From assembly GCF_028532725.1 (NCBI RefSeq), contig NZ_JAQKGU010000012.1, forward strand, positions 1-64,000: a DNA stretch of 64,000 bases. Reading direction: 5' to 3'. A model generated the notes under the pieces. That model ran no database searches. It had not been told where the DNA came from and saw nothing but the letters and a program-made list of their open reading frames with translations. Below, in pieces: positions 18,901-27,899 of this stretch. The stretch is from Desulfovibrio sp. Fe33 (lineage in GTDB: Bacteria > Desulfobacterota > Desulfovibrionia > Desulfovibrionales > Desulfovibrionaceae). Each line of letters starts with the position of its first letter. Within the stretch, counting starts at the first letter, position 1. The position numbers and the translations under genes were made by a program.

Positions 18901-19599
18901 TCAGGAGTCTTCCGCCAACGCCCCGGACAGCAGGGAAGCCGAGGACAGCAGATGCTTCCAGAAAGGCGTGCCCGCCGCATCGGCGAGCTGCCGGAAGCAC
19001 TCCGGAGCCCATCGGGTGAAGTGCTCCTCCAGGAACGCACGCACGTCCGACTGGGTTGGTTGCGGACGGGCGTCCGGCCCGCCCTCTTGGCCCTTCACGG
19101 CGGCGTCGAACAGCCAGCCGCAGAAGGCCGCCTCAAAGCCTATATGGTCCTCGGCCTCGTACCCGACCTTGTTGATCTCCCACTGAAAGCGGGCGTACCA
19201 GTCGCGGACCGCGAAACTCTCCTCGGTGAAAAGAATCTTCTCACTGGAAAGCCACACGGATTCCCACAGGGGCACGGGAAGCTCGGGGACGCGGAACAGG
19301 GCATTGAACTCGCCAAGGGTTCTCGCGAGCTCGGCTTCATCCACCAGCAGGATACGGATGTCATCCCCCAACGCCTCTATCGGGGCGTCGAGTCCTGCGT
19401 CTTCGAAGAAGACCCGCCAGGAGTCCGACAGACCGGACGCCTGAACCAGGACGGGCCTGCCGGACTCACCGGCGATGATATTGAATCCGTTGCAGGCCAC
19501 GCCGACGAACCGGAGAAAGGACCCCAGCACCGTCGTTCCGGCCGCGCCCGCGGCGGACGTTCGGCCTGCATGTCGTTCAACTGACGGCATGTGTTTCAT
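18901..19599 (-). CDS. TorD/DmsD-family molybdoenzyme chaperone
   Basis: 232 aa all-helical cytoplasmic chaperone expected to bind the Tat signal peptide of the DmsA-type subunit and help cofactor insertion. Family-like features are the RVPELPVPLWESVWLS stretch, DWYARFQWEINK, EDHIGFEAAFCGWLFD (the conserved histidine/acidic region) and HFTRWAPECFRQL. Position as last gene of the dms operon supports the role. Start: ATG at 19599 is only one base from AAGGAG; the next ATG (19588-19590) has better spacing and is an alternative. Confidence 0.85.
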   Translation of the reverse strand: MKHMPSVERHAGRTSAAGAAGTTVLGSFLRFVGVACNGFNIIAGESGRPVLVQASGLSDSWRVFFEDAGLDAPIEALGDDIRILLVDEAELARTLGEFNALFRVPELPVPLWESVWLSSEKILFTEESFAVRDWYARFQWEINKVGYEAEDHIGFEAAFCGWLFDAAVKGQEGGPDARPQPTQSDVRAFLEEHFTRWAPECFRQLADAAGTPFWKHLLSSASLLSGALAEDS

Positions 19600-19639
19600 A
19601 CTCCTTGCGCCGCCGTTGAAACGGCAGACGTTCGACATT

Positions 19640-20425
19640 CTAGCTCAACATCCCGATGTTGGCCGCATAGAAGAGCATACGGCCGACCACCGCTCCGACG
19701 AGCACGACAACGAAACCGATCCGGACGAAACCACGCCTGCCGGGAACGCCATAAGCAGTCAGGACGCCGCCCGCCGCGTAGCAGGCCGCCTGCGTCAGCG
19801 TGACGCAAATGGCCGCCGAGGCGAAAACGCCCAGTAGCGCGGGATTGAGCGGAGCCAACATGCCCCCCAGCCAGAAGGCGGGCAGAGACAGGGCGAGCAG
19901 CCCTCCCACCAACGCCGCGCTCACGCTGGCGGCAATGGCGGGCCGTTCCCATCCTTCGGGAGCCAGGGCCAGGGCCGCGCTTCCGCCCAGCAGGAGCATG
20001 GTTCCCAGGAAGGCCAGGGCCGTTCCCCAGGAATTCCAAAGCGGCACGGACGCGTTCTGGACGTAGATCTGGCTCATGACCAGGACGAAGGCCACGCCGC
20101 CAAGGCCCACCAGCCAATTGAACCTGGCCGAGAGCACGTTGAAGAAGCGCAGCCCGATCAGGACGAAGAAGACCGCGCCCATGAGTATCTCACGCGAAAG
20201 CCACGAGGACCCCACGTTCGAAAGGGCGAAGGCCGCCGGCAGGTAGGATTGCAGATGCAGCACGGCGCTCGCGCCGGATACGACGAGAGCCGCCAGCGCG
20301 ACGATCCAGGCCATCCGCTCTTCGGCCTGATGTTTTTGCAGCCCCGTCAGCCAGACGAGGAGCGCGATACCGGCGGAGAGCTGTCCGAACACGGTGAAGA
20401 AGACAAGAGGATATTCGTATGTCAT
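19640..20425 (-). CDS. DmsC-type membrane anchor subunit
   Basis: 261 aa integral membrane protein with about eight hydrophobic helices, of the DmsC family. It anchors the catalytic and Fe-S subunits and passes quinol electrons to them. The N-terminus (TYEYPLVFFTVFGQLSAG) is typical of the family. ATG at 20425 has GAGGAG at good spacing; it starts two bases after the dmsB stop. Confidence 0.86.
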   Translation of the reverse strand: MTYEYPLVFFTVFGQLSAGIALLVWLTGLQKHQAEERMAWIVALAALVVSGASAVLHLQSYLPAAFALSNVGSSWLSREILMGAVFFVLIGLRFFNVLSARFNWLVGLGGVAFVLVMSQIYVQNASVPLWNSWGTALAFLGTMLLLGGSAALALAPEGWERPAIAASVSAALVGGLLALSLPAFWLGGMLAPLNPALLGVFASAAICVTLTQAACYAAGGVLTAYGVPGRRGFVRIGFVVVLVGAVVGRMLFYAANIGMLS

Positions 20426-20427
20426 GG

Positions 20428-21051
20428 CTAGAACTCCTCTCTGTTGGCCAACACGGAGGCCGACTTGCGCACCGACAGACTGTCGCGGTGCTTTATCAGG
20501 CACAGGTTGGGTTCAGTGAGTTTGGCTGAAGGCAGCGGAGCGACGTCGGCCCGTCCGAGCCGTGCGGCGGCCTCCTTGCGCGGAGCGACGTCCAAGGCGC
20601 GGCTGGGGCACGCCGCCACACAGGCGGGAAGCTTGCCCTTGGCCAGGAAGTCCCGGCACATGTCGCACTTGGTCATATGCTTTTTCACGCGGTCCAGGAC
20701 CGGGGCCGAGTAGGGACAGTTCCACTGGCAGTTGCCGCAAGCGATGCAGCGGTCCGGGTCGATGGCCACGATGCCGTTTTCCACGACCTGCATGGCGCCC
20801 GTGGGGCAGACCGTTACGCAGACGGGATTTTCGCAATGGTTGCACGATACGGAGACGTAATAGGCGAGCACGTTTTGCGTGTACGAGCCGTCCGGCTCCT
20901 CCGTCCAATCCCCGGATGCGCATTCGAGCACCTTCCGCCACGATACGCCGACAGGCAGATCGTGTTTGTCCTTGCAGGCGATCATGCACGCCTTGCAGCC
21001 GTTGCACCGGGAAGCGTCAAATACGAACGCGAGTTCCTGATTCAGATTCAT
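20428..21051 (-). CDS. DmsB-type four-cluster ferredoxin subunit
   Basis: 207 aa electron-transfer subunit with four Cys groups for [4Fe-4S] clusters: CNGCKACMIAC near residue 18, CNHCENPVCVTVCP near 70, CIACGNCQWNCP near 102, and CDMCRDFLAKGKLPACVAACP near 129. No export signal, as expected for a subunit carried out by the Tat-signal-bearing partner. GGAGG precedes the ATG by seven bases; 13 bases separate it from dmsA. Confidence 0.93.
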   Translation of the reverse strand: MNLNQELAFVFDASRCNGCKACMIACKDKHDLPVGVSWRKVLECASGDWTEEPDGSYTQNVLAYYVSVSCNHCENPVCVTVCPTGAMQVVENGIVAIDPDRCIACGNCQWNCPYSAPVLDRVKKHMTKCDMCRDFLAKGKLPACVAACPSRALDVAPRKEAAARLGRADVAPLPSAKLTEPNLCLIKHRDSLSVRKSASVLANREEF

Positions 21052-21064
21052 CACGGTCGCCTCC

Positions 21065-23527
21065 TTATATCCGGTCCACCTGGACAAGGTTGGTGTGCTG
21101 GGGATTGGCCTTGCCGATGGCTGTAGGCCTGTACTTGGTCAGGGTGTTGATACATCCTCCAACGTCCACCTTGCTGTCCGCGGAGAGCGGCTTGTACCAG
21201 GCGCCCTGTCCCATGGCGACGACGCCGGGAATGATGCGCGGGGTCACCTTGGCCCTGATGCGCACCTCGCCCCGGTCGTTGAACACCCGGACAAGATCGT
21301 TGTGCCTGATGCCCCGCCGTTCGGCGTCGATGGGGTTGATCCACATGGTCTGCGGCAACACTTCCAGCAGCCAGTCAACGTTGGCGTAGTGGGAGTGCGT
21401 CCGCCCCTTGTAGTGGAAACCGATGAGCTGAAGCGGGTACTTTTCCTTGGTCTTCATGTCTTCGCAGCCGTCCCAGGTCGCCACATACTGCGGCACGAAC
21501 GGAATAACGTCGCCCAGCACGGAGCTGTCGACCTTCCGCTTTTGCGAAAGGGTGCGCAGCGCGGCGGAGTACAGCTCCACCTTGCCCGACGGGGTCTTCA
21601 GGGGATGCGCCACCGGGTCCTGCCGGAAATCGGCGAAGGGAACGGGGAAGTCCCTTCCCTTGGCGCGCTGATGCACGCCCGCCTTGCGCGCTTCGGCCAC
21701 GGTCGCGGGCATTTCGGGGAAGGTCTTGCGGGTGCCGGTCTGGTAGAGATAGTCGATCCATGCCTCCCGGTCGCGGCCTTCGGTGAATTCCTTCTCCACG
21801 CCCAGCCGACGGGCCAGGTCCGCGCAGACGTCATAGACGGGGCGGGACTCGAAGAACGGCTTGACCGCCTCGGTGAGCAACGCCCAGTCAGTGTTCATGG
21901 CGTAGCTCGGCCCCACGATGTCCGTCTGCTCCGGATACATGCAGCTCGGCAGGACGATATCGGCCCATTTGGCCGTCGCGGTCATGTGGGTGTCCATGAC
22001 CACGATCATCTCGCACTTGGTTTCGTCGGAGAGCACGCGCTCGGTTTCGGCGATCTCGGAGTGCTGGTTGATGATGGTGTTGCCCGCATAGTTCCATATG
22101 AACTTGATGTCGGCGGGATACCGGTCGCCGCCGATGATACCGTCCTGGTCCGCGGTCATGTCCTTGCCGTGCTCCACGGCCTTGAGCCACATGAAGACCG
22201 GGAAGCGGGTCTTGACGCCGTTGTCGCCTATGGGCAGGCGCGGAGTCTTGCTCTGATGGTAGGCGTCCAGGTCGCCGTTGTTGCCGCCCCGAATGCCGAC
22301 GTTGCCGGTCAGGTTGGCCAGAGCGGCCACGGCCATGACGTTCATCTCGCCGGCGGCCTGGCGCTGAATGCCCCAGCCCTGCATGATGTAGCACGGCTTG
22401 ATCTGGCCGATCTCGCGGGCCAGCTTGTATATCCTGGCGGCGGGAACGCCGGAGATGGCGGCCGCCCATTCCGGGGTTTTGGCAACCATATCGAACCCGG
22501 TGCCCAGGATGTAGTCGGAATAGGAGGAATGCTCGGGCGCATCCTCGGGAAGCGTCGAGGCGTCGAAGCCCACGCAATGGGTATTCAGGTACTCCCGGTC
22601 GATCATCCCCTCCGTAATCAGCACGTAGGCCAGGGCCGAAGCCAACGCGGCGTCGGTGCCGGGACGAATGGGAATCCATTCGTCGGCCACGGTCACGCAG
22701 GTGTCGGTGTAGCGGGGGTCGATGATGATGATCTTGGTGTTGCCCTTTTTCTTGGCCTCAAGAATCTCGTACTGCAAGCCGCCGCCGCTGGACCGGGTCT
22801 CGCTCAGGTTCGCGCCGAAGAACACGGCCAGCTTGGTGTGGACGATGTCCGAAATGGCGTTGCCGGAATATCCGGCCTTGCCGTAGAGGTAGCGCAACGC
22901 AGCCTGGTTCTGGGCGGAACTGTAATCGGAATAGCCCAGGGAGAAGCCGCCGAGACAGTTCATCAGCCGCCAGAAGTTCTCCCGCCGGGTCATAGGCCCG
23001 GTGATGACGCCGCTGGCGTAATGGCTGTAAATGGACGCGTTGCCGTAATCCTTGATGCAGTGTTTCAAGCTCGCGGCCACGATATCCAGGGCCTCGTCCC
23101 AGGAAACGGGCTCGAATTTCCCTTCGCCGCGCTTGCCGATCCGCTTGAGCGGCGTCTTCAACCGGTCGGGCGAATACATGTGCCGCCGCATGGAACGTCC
23201 ACGCGGACAGGCGCGCACCTGGAAAACTCCGTTCTCCCAATCGTCCTGCACGCTGTCGTCGGTCTCGACGCGAATGACCTTGTCGTTCCGAACAAATGCC
23301 TTCAATACGCATGTGCTGCCGCAGTTGTTTACACATGTCGTATAGATGAAGGGATCGTCGGGAAGCGTCGGTATATCGAACGCCGCGGCTTCCGAAGGCT
23401 GGAACAGATGATTCAGACCCAGCAGCGATCCCCCGGCAGCTCCGGCCGCGCAGGATAGCGCGCCGAGCTTTAGGATGCTTCGCCGCTCGGGACTGAAAGC
23501 AACAGTGCTCTTTTTCTTTTGTGTCAT
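21065..23527 (-). CDS. DmsA-type molybdopterin oxidoreductase catalytic subunit
   Basis: 820 aa Mo-bis-MGD enzyme of the DMSO reductase family, exported by Tat. The leader has ERRSILK (14-20) and a hydrophobic stretch to about residue 49. FS0 [4Fe-4S] ligands are C65, C69, C73 and C107, followed by KTPLKRIGKRG. A Ser in GYSDYSSAQ is the likely Mo ligand, arguing for DmsA rather than Cys-ligated nitrate or Se/Cys formate enzymes. The MGD-binding C-terminal domain ends NLVQVDRI. First gene of a dmsA-B-C-torD operon. Substrate (DMSO, TMAO or another S- or N-oxide) cannot be fixed from sequence. Confidence 0.92.
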   Translation of the reverse strand: MTQKKKSTVAFSPERRSILKLGALSCAAGAAGGSLLGLNHLFQPSEAAAFDIPTLPDDPFIYTTCVNNCGSTCVLKAFVRNDKVIRVETDDSVQDDWENGVFQVRACPRGRSMRRHMYSPDRLKTPLKRIGKRGEGKFEPVSWDEALDIVAASLKHCIKDYGNASIYSHYASGVITGPMTRRENFWRLMNCLGGFSLGYSDYSSAQNQAALRYLYGKAGYSGNAISDIVHTKLAVFFGANLSETRSSGGGLQYEILEAKKKGNTKIIIIDPRYTDTCVTVADEWIPIRPGTDAALASALAYVLITEGMIDREYLNTHCVGFDASTLPEDAPEHSSYSDYILGTGFDMVAKTPEWAAAISGVPAARIYKLAREIGQIKPCYIMQGWGIQRQAAGEMNVMAVAALANLTGNVGIRGGNNGDLDAYHQSKTPRLPIGDNGVKTRFPVFMWLKAVEHGKDMTADQDGIIGGDRYPADIKFIWNYAGNTIINQHSEIAETERVLSDETKCEMIVVMDTHMTATAKWADIVLPSCMYPEQTDIVGPSYAMNTDWALLTEAVKPFFESRPVYDVCADLARRLGVEKEFTEGRDREAWIDYLYQTGTRKTFPEMPATVAEARKAGVHQRAKGRDFPVPFADFRQDPVAHPLKTPSGKVELYSAALRTLSQKRKVDSSVLGDVIPFVPQYVATWDGCEDMKTKEKYPLQLIGFHYKGRTHSHYANVDWLLEVLPQTMWINPIDAERRGIRHNDLVRVFNDRGEVRIRAKVTPRIIPGVVAMGQGAWYKPLSADSKVDVGGCINTLTKYRPTAIGKANPQHTNLVQVDRI

Positions 23528-23666
23528 ATGCTACTCTCCTCAGTAGAATACGCGGCGCAGCCAACGGCATCATTTCCAGCGGAGTCGATGCCGCCGACAG
23601 GCCCGATTACAAGTTTGCGCTCAGCGCCTTATTCGTAACCATTATCAAACCACCATTTATAGAACC

Positions 23667-23743
23667 CTATCTATTTTGCATATATTCTTATGGGTTAATT
23701 AGGGTGTCCCATTAATGCACAATTTATTAAACGAAATAGATAG
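23667..23743. repeat. Nested inverted repeat in AT-rich region upstream of dmsA
   Basis: Outer arms CTATCTATTT (23667-23676) and AAATAGATAG (23734-23743) are perfect complements. Inside, TGCA and ATGGG on the left match CCCAT and TGCA on the right. The 23528-23989 gap has no gene and is strikingly AT-rich compared with its neighbours. It must carry the dms promoter. Confidence 0.55.
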
Positions 23744-23759
23744 TGTCAACGACAAAACA

Positions 23760-23792
23760 TTTTACATATTACTTTCGCTAAGCCATGTAAAA
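23760..23792. promoter_or_regulatory. Candidate operator in the dms upstream region
   Basis: TTTTACAT (23760-23767) and ATGTAAAA (23785-23792) form a perfect 8-base inverted repeat with a 17-base spacer, in AT-rich DNA about 230 bases upstream of dmsA. The binding protein is unknown. Confidence 0.3.
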
Positions 23793-23924
23793 CAATTTAC
23801 TATTATTATTTACCCCGAAAAACATCGTAGCCCCCGCTTCAGCCGCCCCGGGGAATGCAGCCGTTCCGGGAAGTTACGGTTCCGCAACGGAATCGCCTTC
23901 CCGCCGCGAGACGCCTTCCGCCGC

Positions 23925-23968
23925 AAAAAAAGGAAAGGGGAGCGAAGGTTTCCCCCCGCTCCCCTTTC
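23925..23968 (-). terminator. Terminator of the FAD/Fe-S dehydrogenase gene
   Basis: A 12-base perfect stem (GAAAGGGGAGCG, 23933-23944, with its complement 23957-23968) is followed on the minus strand by seven Ts. It lies about 20 bases beyond the stop codon. Confidence 0.88.
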
Positions 23969-23989
23969 GGAATTAACGTGAAATGATTC

Positions 23990-26806
23990 CTACGCCTTGG
24001 GCCAACTGGCCTCGTCGAGCAGGAAAAGAATGTTCTTGTACGGCACCTCGCCGTGCAGGGACAAGCCGATCTCGCAGGTGCGGGACGTGGAATAGCCGAT
24101 GGTGCATCCGTCGAGCTGCCTGCGCAGCTCCTTGAGGCCCGCCTTGTTCAGTTCCGGATAGTTGAAGCCCCGGTCTCCGGCGAAGCCGCAGCAGAAGACC
24201 TCGTCGGGCACGACCACTTCGCGGGCGCACCGGCGGGCCAGGGCCTCCATCTCCTCGGCCAGCCCCATCTTGCGCGAGGTGCAGGTGATATGCAGGGCCA
24301 CCTTGCGGTTCACCGGAGTGAACTCCAGCTTGTCGGCGAGGAAACGCGCGGCGAACTCCACCGGCTCAAAGAGCTTGAGCTCCTTGATGTGCTCCTTCAT
24401 GCGATAGAGGCATGGGCTGGTGTCGCAGAGAATGGGCAGTTCGCCCCCGTTGCTGGCCGCGCGCAGGGCGCATTCCAACTCGCGGAGCTTGGCGTCGGCC
24501 TGCTCCACGAAACCCTTTGATTCCCAGGGCTGGCCGCAGCACAGCTTGGTCATGCCCGCCGGGTAGACGACCTCATACCCAGCCTTGGCGAGAAGGCTCA
24601 GGGTGCGGTCGCGGATGGCGGTCTTGTCCGGGTCGTGCTTTTCCGCCCCCATGTGCCGGGCCACGCAGCTCGGGAAGTAGACCACGCGATTGCCGGTCGC
24701 GGGAGCCGTAAGACGGGCCGGGGATGCGGCGCGGGGCATGGAAGTGTTCCAACGGGGGATGCGCTTGCCGGAATACTTGTGCAGGCCGGAGGCGACCGCG
24801 TCCATGGCCTTGTCGCCCAGCACGTCCTGGGCGGCCCCGGCCACGCGCAACGCGCCGGACACGGCGTGCACGGTCAGGCCTGTGTTGCCGGCGGCAAAGG
24901 AGGCCGCGGCGTTCTGCCAGCGTCCATGTCCCCATGCGCGATATTGCTTGATGAACTTGCCTGTGTCGATGGACACGGGACAACGCAGGGCGCACAGGCC
25001 GTCGGCGGCGCAAGTGGCCTCGCCGTCGTAATCGTAGTTGTCGTGGAACGCCTTGCGGGTGTCTGCGGCTTCGCCGCTTTCCTCCTGACGCGCTATCTCG
25101 CGGTAGGCCACGATGCGCTGGCGCGGAGTCAGCGTCAGGGAACGCGACGGACAGGTGGGCTCGCAGAAACCGCACTCGATGCACTTGTCGATAAGCCCGT
25201 CGGCCACGGGCAGCGGCTTGAGGTCCTTGAGATGCGCCCGGGGGTCGTCGTTGATGATGACGCCGGGATTGAGCAGCCCCCTGGGATCGAAAAGCTCCTT
25301 GATCTCGCGCATGAGAGCGAAGGCGTCCCGGCCCCATTCCAGCTCCACGAAGTGGGCCATGTTCCGCCCTGTGCCGTGCTCGGCCTTGAGGGATCCGTTG
25401 TACTTGTTGGCCACCATGTCGGTGACGTCGTTCATGAACGCCTCGTAGCGGTCGATCTCGGCCTGGGCGTTGAAGTCCTGGGTGAAGACGAAGTGCAGGT
25501 TGCCCTCCAGGGCGTGCCCGAAGATGATCGCCTTGTCGTAGCCGTGCTTGCGGAAGAGCTCCTGGAGATCGAGCGCGCCGTCGGCCAGCGATTCTATGGG
25601 GAAGGCCACGTCCTCGATGATGACCGTGGTCCCGGCCTCGCGCACCGCGCCCACGGCCGGGAACAGCCCCTTGCGCACGTTCCACAGCTTGCCGAACTCG
25701 GCGGGCACGTCGGTGAACAGGTGCGGCTCAACAGGCTCGATGTCCTTGATGATCTCCTTGACCCTGGCGATCTTCTCCTCCAGCTCCCCGGCGGAACCGG
25801 CGCGGACCTCGACCAGGAGCGCGGCGGCGTCGGGACCAAGGGTATCCAACCCCTCGGGCATTCCGGGCTTGTCCTGGACCGAGGCGATGGCCGCGCGGTC
25901 CATGATCTCGGCGGCGGACACGGCTCCTCCGCGCAGGGCGGTGGCGGCCTGGCAGGCCGAGCGGATGTCCGGGAAACGCATCAGGGCCGACGCCTTGTGC
26001 GGGTGCTCGACCACGGTGTTGTAGACGACCTTGGAGATGAAGGCGAGGGTCCCTTCGCTGCCCACCAGAAGATGTTGGAGAATCTCGAACGGGTCCTCGA
26101 AATCCACGATGGCGTTGAGGCTGTAGCCCGTGGTGTTCTTGATCTTGAACTTGCGGCGGATGCGGTCTGCCAGGGTCTTGTTCTCCAACACCCGGGCGCG
26201 CATGTCGGACAGCTTGTCGAGAATATGCCCGTGAGTGCGGGCGAAGGCGTCGCGGCTGGCCTGATCTCCGGTGTCCAGGGGCGTGCCGTCCATCAGGACC
26301 AGACGCATGGAATGCAAGGTCTTGTAGGAGTTCTCGGCCACGCCGCAACACATGCCCGAAGCGTTGTTGGCCACGATGCCGCCGATTTTGCAGGTGTCGA
26401 TGGAAGCCGGGTCCGGTCCGATCTTCTTGCCGTGCGGGGCCAGGTACTTGTTTGCCTGGCTGCCGATGATGCCCGGCTCCAGCTCGATCTTTTGCGCATC
26501 GTCGAAGATGCGAAAATGACGCCAGCCGTCGCCGAGACGGACCAGCACCGAATCGCTGATGGCCTGCCCCGACAGGCTGGTGCCCGCCGCTCGGAAAGTC
26601 ACGGACACGTTGTGCCTGTTCACCACGGCCAGGATGCGGATGACCTCATCCTCACTGTCCGTGTCGACCACTATCTTCGGAATAAGCCGGTAAAAACTGG
26701 CGTCCGTGCCGTATGCCAGGGTGCGCAAAGGGTCCGTGTAGACACGGTCCTTAGGCAGGAACGCGAGTAATTCCCGGTGAATGGCGTCGTATGGGGTGAT
26801 GAGCAT
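23990..26806 (-). CDS. FAD/Fe-S D-lactate-dehydrogenase-type oxidoreductase (Dld-II like)
   Basis: 938 aa fusion of a GlcD-like flavoprotein and a GlpC-like Fe-S/CCG part. The N-terminal PCMH FAD domain (about 35-230) has FRAAGTSLSGQA, KIGPDPASIDTCKIGGIVANNASG and GSEGTLAF. The FAD-oxidase C-terminal domain reaches about residue 520. Two ferredoxin-like clusters follow (CIECGFCEPTCP near 542, CAADGLCALRCP near 597), then two CCG motifs (LCCGQPW near 758, FCCGFAGDRGF near 872). Size and order match the quinone-linked D-lactate dehydrogenase of Shewanella (Dld-II); another 2-hydroxyacid is possible. AAGGAGAT precedes the ATG. Stands alone with its own terminator. Confidence 0.88.
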   Translation of the reverse strand: MLITPYDAIHRELLAFLPKDRVYTDPLRTLAYGTDASFYRLIPKIVVDTDSEDEVIRILAVVNRHNVSVTFRAAGTSLSGQAISDSVLVRLGDGWRHFRIFDDAQKIELEPGIIGSQANKYLAPHGKKIGPDPASIDTCKIGGIVANNASGMCCGVAENSYKTLHSMRLVLMDGTPLDTGDQASRDAFARTHGHILDKLSDMRARVLENKTLADRIRRKFKIKNTTGYSLNAIVDFEDPFEILQHLLVGSEGTLAFISKVVYNTVVEHPHKASALMRFPDIRSACQAATALRGGAVSAAEIMDRAAIASVQDKPGMPEGLDTLGPDAAALLVEVRAGSAGELEEKIARVKEIIKDIEPVEPHLFTDVPAEFGKLWNVRKGLFPAVGAVREAGTTVIIEDVAFPIESLADGALDLQELFRKHGYDKAIIFGHALEGNLHFVFTQDFNAQAEIDRYEAFMNDVTDMVANKYNGSLKAEHGTGRNMAHFVELEWGRDAFALMREIKELFDPRGLLNPGVIINDDPRAHLKDLKPLPVADGLIDKCIECGFCEPTCPSRSLTLTPRQRIVAYREIARQEESGEAADTRKAFHDNYDYDGEATCAADGLCALRCPVSIDTGKFIKQYRAWGHGRWQNAAASFAAGNTGLTVHAVSGALRVAGAAQDVLGDKAMDAVASGLHKYSGKRIPRWNTSMPRAASPARLTAPATGNRVVYFPSCVARHMGAEKHDPDKTAIRDRTLSLLAKAGYEVVYPAGMTKLCCGQPWESKGFVEQADAKLRELECALRAASNGGELPILCDTSPCLYRMKEHIKELKLFEPVEFAARFLADKLEFTPVNRKVALHITCTSRKMGLAEEMEALARRCAREVVVPDEVFCCGFAGDRGFNYPELNKAGLKELRRQLDGCTIGYSTSRTCEIGLSLHGEVPYKNILFLLDEASWPKA

Positions 26807-26978
26807 TTTCTATCTCCTTGGTATGAAATAAAACCGGAAGACTCCGGAAGGACAGCATACCACAAATGCTCCCACCCAAACAACCGTGTACCGATTTTTT
26901 CACATAGGGCAAAAAAGAAGTCCCCGGTTCCGATCGGAAACCGGGGCATTACGCCGAAGGCAAGGGATCGTCCCGGTT

Positions 26979-27644
26979 CTATTCCGCCGCGTCTTCCTTT
27001 CTCGAAAGGACGCCGGATACGGTCAGGGGCTCGAAGGTCTTGGTCGTGGGCATGTAGCTCAACAACTGGCCCGACTCCATCTCGAAGTACCAGCCGTGCA
27101 GAAAGAGATTGCCCTCGTCCATCCGCTTCTTGATCCAGGGGAACGTCATCAGGTTCTGGACGGAACGCAGGGTGCCCGCCATCTCGCAGGCGGTGCAGGA
27201 CTTCTTGTTCACCTCGCCGAAATGCTCCATGACCTCTTCACGCACCGGGGCCATGACCGTCAGCCACTTGTTCAGGAACTCGGTATGCCGGACCGCGTCG
27301 TCGCGCATCAGGGCGTCGATGCCGCCGCACAGGCTGTGGCCCAGCACGATGATGTCGTTCACCTTGAGGACCTTGACCGCATACTCGATGGCCGAGGACA
27401 CGCCGTGGAAGCCCGTGTCGCACTCATAGGGAGGCACGATGTTGGCCACGTTCCGGATCACGAAAATATCACCCGGCTCACACTGCATGATGAACGACGG
27501 ATCGGTGCGCGAATCGCTGCACGCGATGACCAAAGCCGTGGGATTCTGGCCTTTGCAGAGAAGCCCGAACGGGGCGTCCTCCCGACAGAAGAACTCGTTT
27601 CGGAAATTTCGGAACCCGGCAATAAACTTCTGAATATCCTTCAT
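26979..27644 (-). CDS. Beta-class carbonic anhydrase
   Basis: 221 aa cytoplasmic zinc enzyme interconverting CO2 and bicarbonate. Zinc ligands and the catalytic dyad are visible: C42, D44 and R46 in ACSDSR, H103 and C106 in GHSLCGG. Start: ATG at 27644 with GAGGTG about ten bases upstream; a GTG four codons earlier overlaps that site and is less likely. No operon partner; it is transcribed away from the cupin gene at 27900. Confidence 0.93.
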   Translation of the reverse strand: MKDIQKFIAGFRNFRNEFFCREDAPFGLLCKGQNPTALVIACSDSRTDPSFIMQCEPGDIFVIRNVANIVPPYECDTGFHGVSSAIEYAVKVLKVNDIIVLGHSLCGGIDALMRDDAVRHTEFLNKWLTVMAPVREEVMEHFGEVNKKSCTACEMAGTLRSVQNLMTFPWIKKRMDEGNLFLHGWYFEMESGQLLSYMPTTKTFEPLTVSGVLSRKEDAAE

Positions 27645-27899
27645 GAAACTAGACACCTCGCTGGTATGGGCTATATTTTTTTACCATCACCTCCTGTTTC
27701 AGTAGATTATTTCCCGGCGGTATGCAACGCGCTCGCCCGCGCTCTTACCGGCAGCGCCATATCGATTCGACATGACAAGAAAAAACGGATATCGAGACCG
27801 TCGATCCGTGCGGCGTTTCCGCCGCTTCCGGCCCTTCGGGAAACGACCTCCCCCGATGGCCCGGCAACCCCGAGCAGGCCGAAAACGACCAGGACAACC

